Part shown: positions 61,723-64,000 of the stretch, in pieces
Layout of the letters: each line of letters begins with the position of its first letter
How positions within the stretch are numbered: the stretch's first letter is position 1
Assembly (NCBI RefSeq): GCF_003323735.1
Contig: NZ_QOIM01000020.1
Location: 1 to 64,000 of the forward strand
Direction of reading: 5' to 3'
From: Streptomyces reniochalinae
Lineage (GTDB): Bacteria; Actinomycetota; Actinomycetes; Streptomycetales; Streptomycetaceae
Length of the DNA stretch: 64,000 nt
Made by a program: the position numbers and the translations under genes
The notes under the pieces: generated by a model
What the model was told of the DNA's origin: nothing
What the model saw: only the letters and a program-made list of their open reading frames with translations
The model's database searches: none

Positions 61723-62823
61723 GCACCCGGACCGCGCCCTGCAACAGGCCTACCGCGGCTTCCTGGACGACCCGGAGGAGTTCTTCGAAGGCGTGGCGCT
61801 CGACGCCCTCACCGGGGGCGGCGGCAGGGCCGCGGACACGGCCGCCAAGGCGTCTCGTCTCAGCCGCGTGGCCGAACCCGCGCACCCGCCCAAGCCGGCG
61901 CACCCGCCCGAGCCGTCGCACCCGCCTCAGCCCGCCCATCCGCCGAAGCCGAGCCACGAGCCCGACGGCGGTCCGGTACCCCCGGACAAGGGGCCGCAGT
62001 GGCCCCTGGAGCTGCGCTTCGACGGTGACTTCGCACTGCACGACCCCGACACGGGACTGACCCGGCCCTTCGCACCTCCGGCCGACCTCGCCGACCGGGC
62101 CGGCGTCGCCCTCCTCGCGGAGGTGTACGACCGCAACGGCAACCGCGTCACGTTCGAGTACGACGCGGAGGGCACCCCGCTCGCCCTCGTCCACTCCGGC
62201 GGCTACCACGTGCGTGTCGAGACGGACACGACACGGCGCCGGGCGACCGCGCTGCACCTGCGCGGCGCGGCGCGGCGCCAGGCGGGGACGACCAGGAGAT
62301 CGTCCGCTTCGGCTACGACCCGCGGGGCAACCTCGCCGAGGTCACCGGTTCAACCGGTGACGCCTTGCGCTTCGGTTACGACGAGGCCGCACGGATCGCC
62401 TCCTGGACGGACACCAACGACTCGCACTACGCGTACGTCTACGACGAACAGGACCGCTGCGTCTGGCAGTCCGGCGCCGAAGGCCACATGCACGCCGCCT
62501 TCGACCACAGCCCGCCGGACCCGGCGACCGGCGACCGCGTGACGAGGTGACCAACTCCCTCGGACGCCTCACGTACTACCTGGTGAACCCCCGCAGCCAG
62601 GTCGTCGCCGTCACCGACCCCACCGGCGCCACCACCCGTATCGAACGGGACGCGCACCACCGCGTGGGGCCTCCACCCGGTCTCCCAGACGGAACGCATC
62701 ACCGACCCGCTGTCCCAACGCGAGATCGACACCCGCTTCTTCGCCATCGTCACCGACCTCGTCGGGTCTGGCTTACCGCCCCATCGAGCTCTGACGCCGT
62801 CATCGATGGCGGGGAGGACATGA
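61723..62823 (+). pseudogene. Decayed RHS/YD-repeat protein gene
   Basis: RHS sequence continues across three frames. Frame one (to ~62270) has FEGVALDALTGGGG, then (AHPPKP)n repeats and LLAEVYDRNGNRVTFEYDAE. After a frameshift near 62270-62290, the next frame gives FGYDPRGNLAEVTGSTGDAL and ASWTDTNDSHYAYVYDEQDR. A second shift near 62547 gives NSLGRLTYYLVNPRSQVVAV, TDPTGATTRIERD; a third near 62670 gives TERITDPLSQREIDTRFFAI before a stop. There is no start or toxin tip. It is a remnant of a polymorphic toxin of the RHS type. Confidence 0.82.
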
Positions 62824-63060
62824 TCAAGTGCTTCCCGCGAGTGCCACGAAGGCGAGAAGGCGAGTGGGACGCCACGCCTGCACGCCTCGGCCGATCACCG
62901 GCCCGTCAGGGGAGTGCCGGCACACTCACGCTCACCCCTGAGTACACGAAGCTCGACTCCGAAACACTTCTGACTGACCGTGCGTTGACCTGAGCGTCAC
63001 AGAGGGTCAGAATGCATGGCAGTCCCGACCTCCTCACCGCCCTACGGAGGACACCGCCCC

Positions 63061-63258
63061 ATGGCCCTGCGGTCTCCGCGTCTGCCGACCCCGCCGCCCA
63101 ATCCGTACGGGGCGCATCCGGGGGCCGGGTGGGCGCCGCCGCCCGGGCCGGCGGACGCGCAGCGTGCGGCAGCCGCCAGGAAGCGGATCGTCATCGGGGC
63201 GGTCATCGCCTTCCTGGCGCTCGTCTACGTCGTACCCCTTTGCAGCCGGCTGTTCTGA
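63061..63258 (+). CDS. Small membrane protein
   Basis: A 65-residue protein with a Pro-rich N-terminal half (PTPPPNPYGAHPGAGWAPPP) and one membrane helix (IVIGAVIAFLALVYVVPLC) at the C-terminus. GGAGG lies 10 bases before the ATG at 63061; a longer version from 63016 has no site. It may be a remnant associated with the RHS locus, or independent. No family is recognised. Confidence 0.6.
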   Translation: MALRSPRLPTPPPNPYGAHPGAGWAPPPGPADAQRAAAARKRIVIGAVIAFLALVYVVPLCSRLF

Positions 63259-63367
63259 CAGCCCGATGGCGCGAGGCACGGCGACGAGGTACGGCGTCAC
63301 GGCACGGCGGACGCACGCGGGAAGCGGCGCGAAGCGGGACACGACTGCGAGGTTGCGAGGTCATCGG

Positions 63368-64000
63368 ATGTGGAAGCGGGGGGCGGCCGGGGAGGTCGCA
63401 GGGCCGGACGTTGCCAAGGCCGCGGCCGGCGGAGGGGCCGCCGGGGCGGCAAGCACCCACCCCGAGTCCCCGGACCACCCGGGGACTCGGGCGGCGGCGT
63501 GGCGGGAGATACCCAGCGACGTCGAACGACGACTGCACGAGGCGAAGTCGCGGCACGACTGGGCCGCCTACCTGGACGTGCTGGCGGGCGAGTCGCTGTA
63601 TCACGCGGCCCCGCGCGGCTGGCTGGAGGCGAATCCGGGGCGGGTGGCCATCACACCGGTGTGGCGTCCCGAGATCCAGGCCTGGTGCACGCCCGTCTAC
63701 ACGGAGGCCATGCTTCCGGCCCCGATCGACAACCCCGTCTTCTTCTCGCAGAGCCTGGGGTGGTTCGCGCGCGGCTGGGAGGCGACCGACCCCCCGTGGC
63801 TGGCGGTCAATCCGGGCTCGCCCTGTGAGGCGTACTTCCCGTCTGGCCCGGGTTTCCGCGCACTGTGGCAGCGCCACGCGGACAACGTCACCCAGGCGTG
63901 CACCCATCCGCACGAGACCCTGCGCACCCTGTGGGTCGGCGGGCCGCGCACCGGCGCCGTCGCGCGCGGGCTGGCGTGCGGGGCGCTGATGTCCGTGAAG
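63368..64000 (+). CDS. SseB-like protein, cut by the window edge
   Basis: An open frame of 211 residues runs from the ATG at 63368 to the last base. It begins MWKRGAAGEVAGPDVAKAAA, followed by WREIPSDVERRLHEAKSRHD, a region PVYTEAMLPAPIDNPVFFS and WLAVNPGSPCEAYFPSGPGF. The last block resembles the conserved NPGS segment of the SseB N-terminal domain. SseB-like proteins are common near actinobacterial polymorphic toxins and have unknown function. A GAGG upstream supports the start. The family call is tentative. Confidence 0.55.
   Translation, partial: MWKRGAAGEVAGPDVAKAAAGGGAAGAASTHPESPDHPGTRAAAWREIPSDVERRLHEAKSRHDWAAYLDVLAGESLYHAAPRGWLEANPGRVAITPVWRPEIQAWCTPVYTEAMLPAPIDNPVFFSQSLGWFARGWEATDPPWLAVNPGSPCEAYFPSGPGFRALWQRHADNVTQACTHPHETLRTLWVGGPRTGAVARGLACGALMSVK

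Overview
The window is high-GC actinobacterial chromosome and is very probably from a Streptomyces. The evidence is an extreme third-position GC bias in every gene, many GTG starts behind GGAGG-type ribosome binding sites, an SsgA-like sporulation protein, DasR-type operators (dre), and a gene order that, from memory, follows the S. coelicolor SCO2890s-2940s core (rph-nagF-nagE1-nagE2, cysM-cysO-mec, clpS-pncB-pncA, ssgG-hppD). It is therefore mostly conserved core chromosome. The accessory part consists of two copies of a 216-bp miniature element and a decayed RHS gene at the right end.

Layout. 1-9 kb: a truncated Gly/Pro-rich protein with collagen-like repeats, a secreted SGNH hydrolase, an ABC-2 exporter operon and a large bifunctional penicillin-binding protein. 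9-12.5 kb: a guanidine-III riboswitch in front of a Gdx/SugE guanidinium exporter, a stray GroES paralogue, a DUF3618 protein, a Bcp peroxiredoxin and an MHS-family symporter. 12.6-19 kb: tRNA-Leu(UAG), rdgB, a lipoprotein, rph, and the GlcNAc phosphotransferase genes nagF, nagE1 and nagE2 with three dre sites, followed by an MBL-fold protein. 19-24 kb: a membrane-anchored PemK-like protein and the mec / leader peptide / cysO / cysM cysteine-biosynthesis unit, then an amino acid permease. 24-28 kb: clpS-DUF2017 and the NAD-salvage pair pncB/pncA. 28-33 kb: small membrane and RDD proteins with the first miniature element, then ssgG. 33-42 kb: a GlcD-like oxidase, hppD with a divergent Lrp/AsnC regulator, a CPBP protease, a Lon-like S16 protease, an IclR regulator, an SF2 helicase and a NUDIX hydrolase. 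42-50 kb: a secreted FG-GAP protein, a secreted amidase, the second miniature element, an MFS exporter and a LysR / cysteine dioxygenase / YeiH sulfur module. 50-56 kb: a three-subunit molybdenum hydroxylase of unusual make-up. 56-62 kb: an aminosugar ABC importer plus GH20 hexosaminidase with a dre-like site. 62-64 kb: an RHS pseudogene, a small membrane protein and a truncated SseB-like gene.

How the genes connect. Two separate loci, the GlcNAc PTS and the chito-oligosaccharide-type ABC importer with its hexosaminidase, carry DasR-like operators and fit one aminosugar regulon. The cysO protein ends seven residues beyond its Gly-Gly, so the neighbouring JAMM protease Mec is the natural maturase. 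An HVDLCRLASAIC-type leader peptide lies between mec and cysO and probably couples the unit to cysteine supply. The LysR / cysteine dioxygenase / YeiH module would handle the opposite end of sulfur metabolism, cysteine oxidation and sulfite export.

The observations I rate highest are the guanidine-III riboswitch, the CysO tail with its leader peptide, the 216-bp miniature elements (one supplies a stop codon), and the molybdenum hydroxylase that lacks its usual catalytic Glu and has a [2Fe-2S] subunit buried between very long low-complexity arms. I do not see an obvious defence system or biosynthetic gene cluster.
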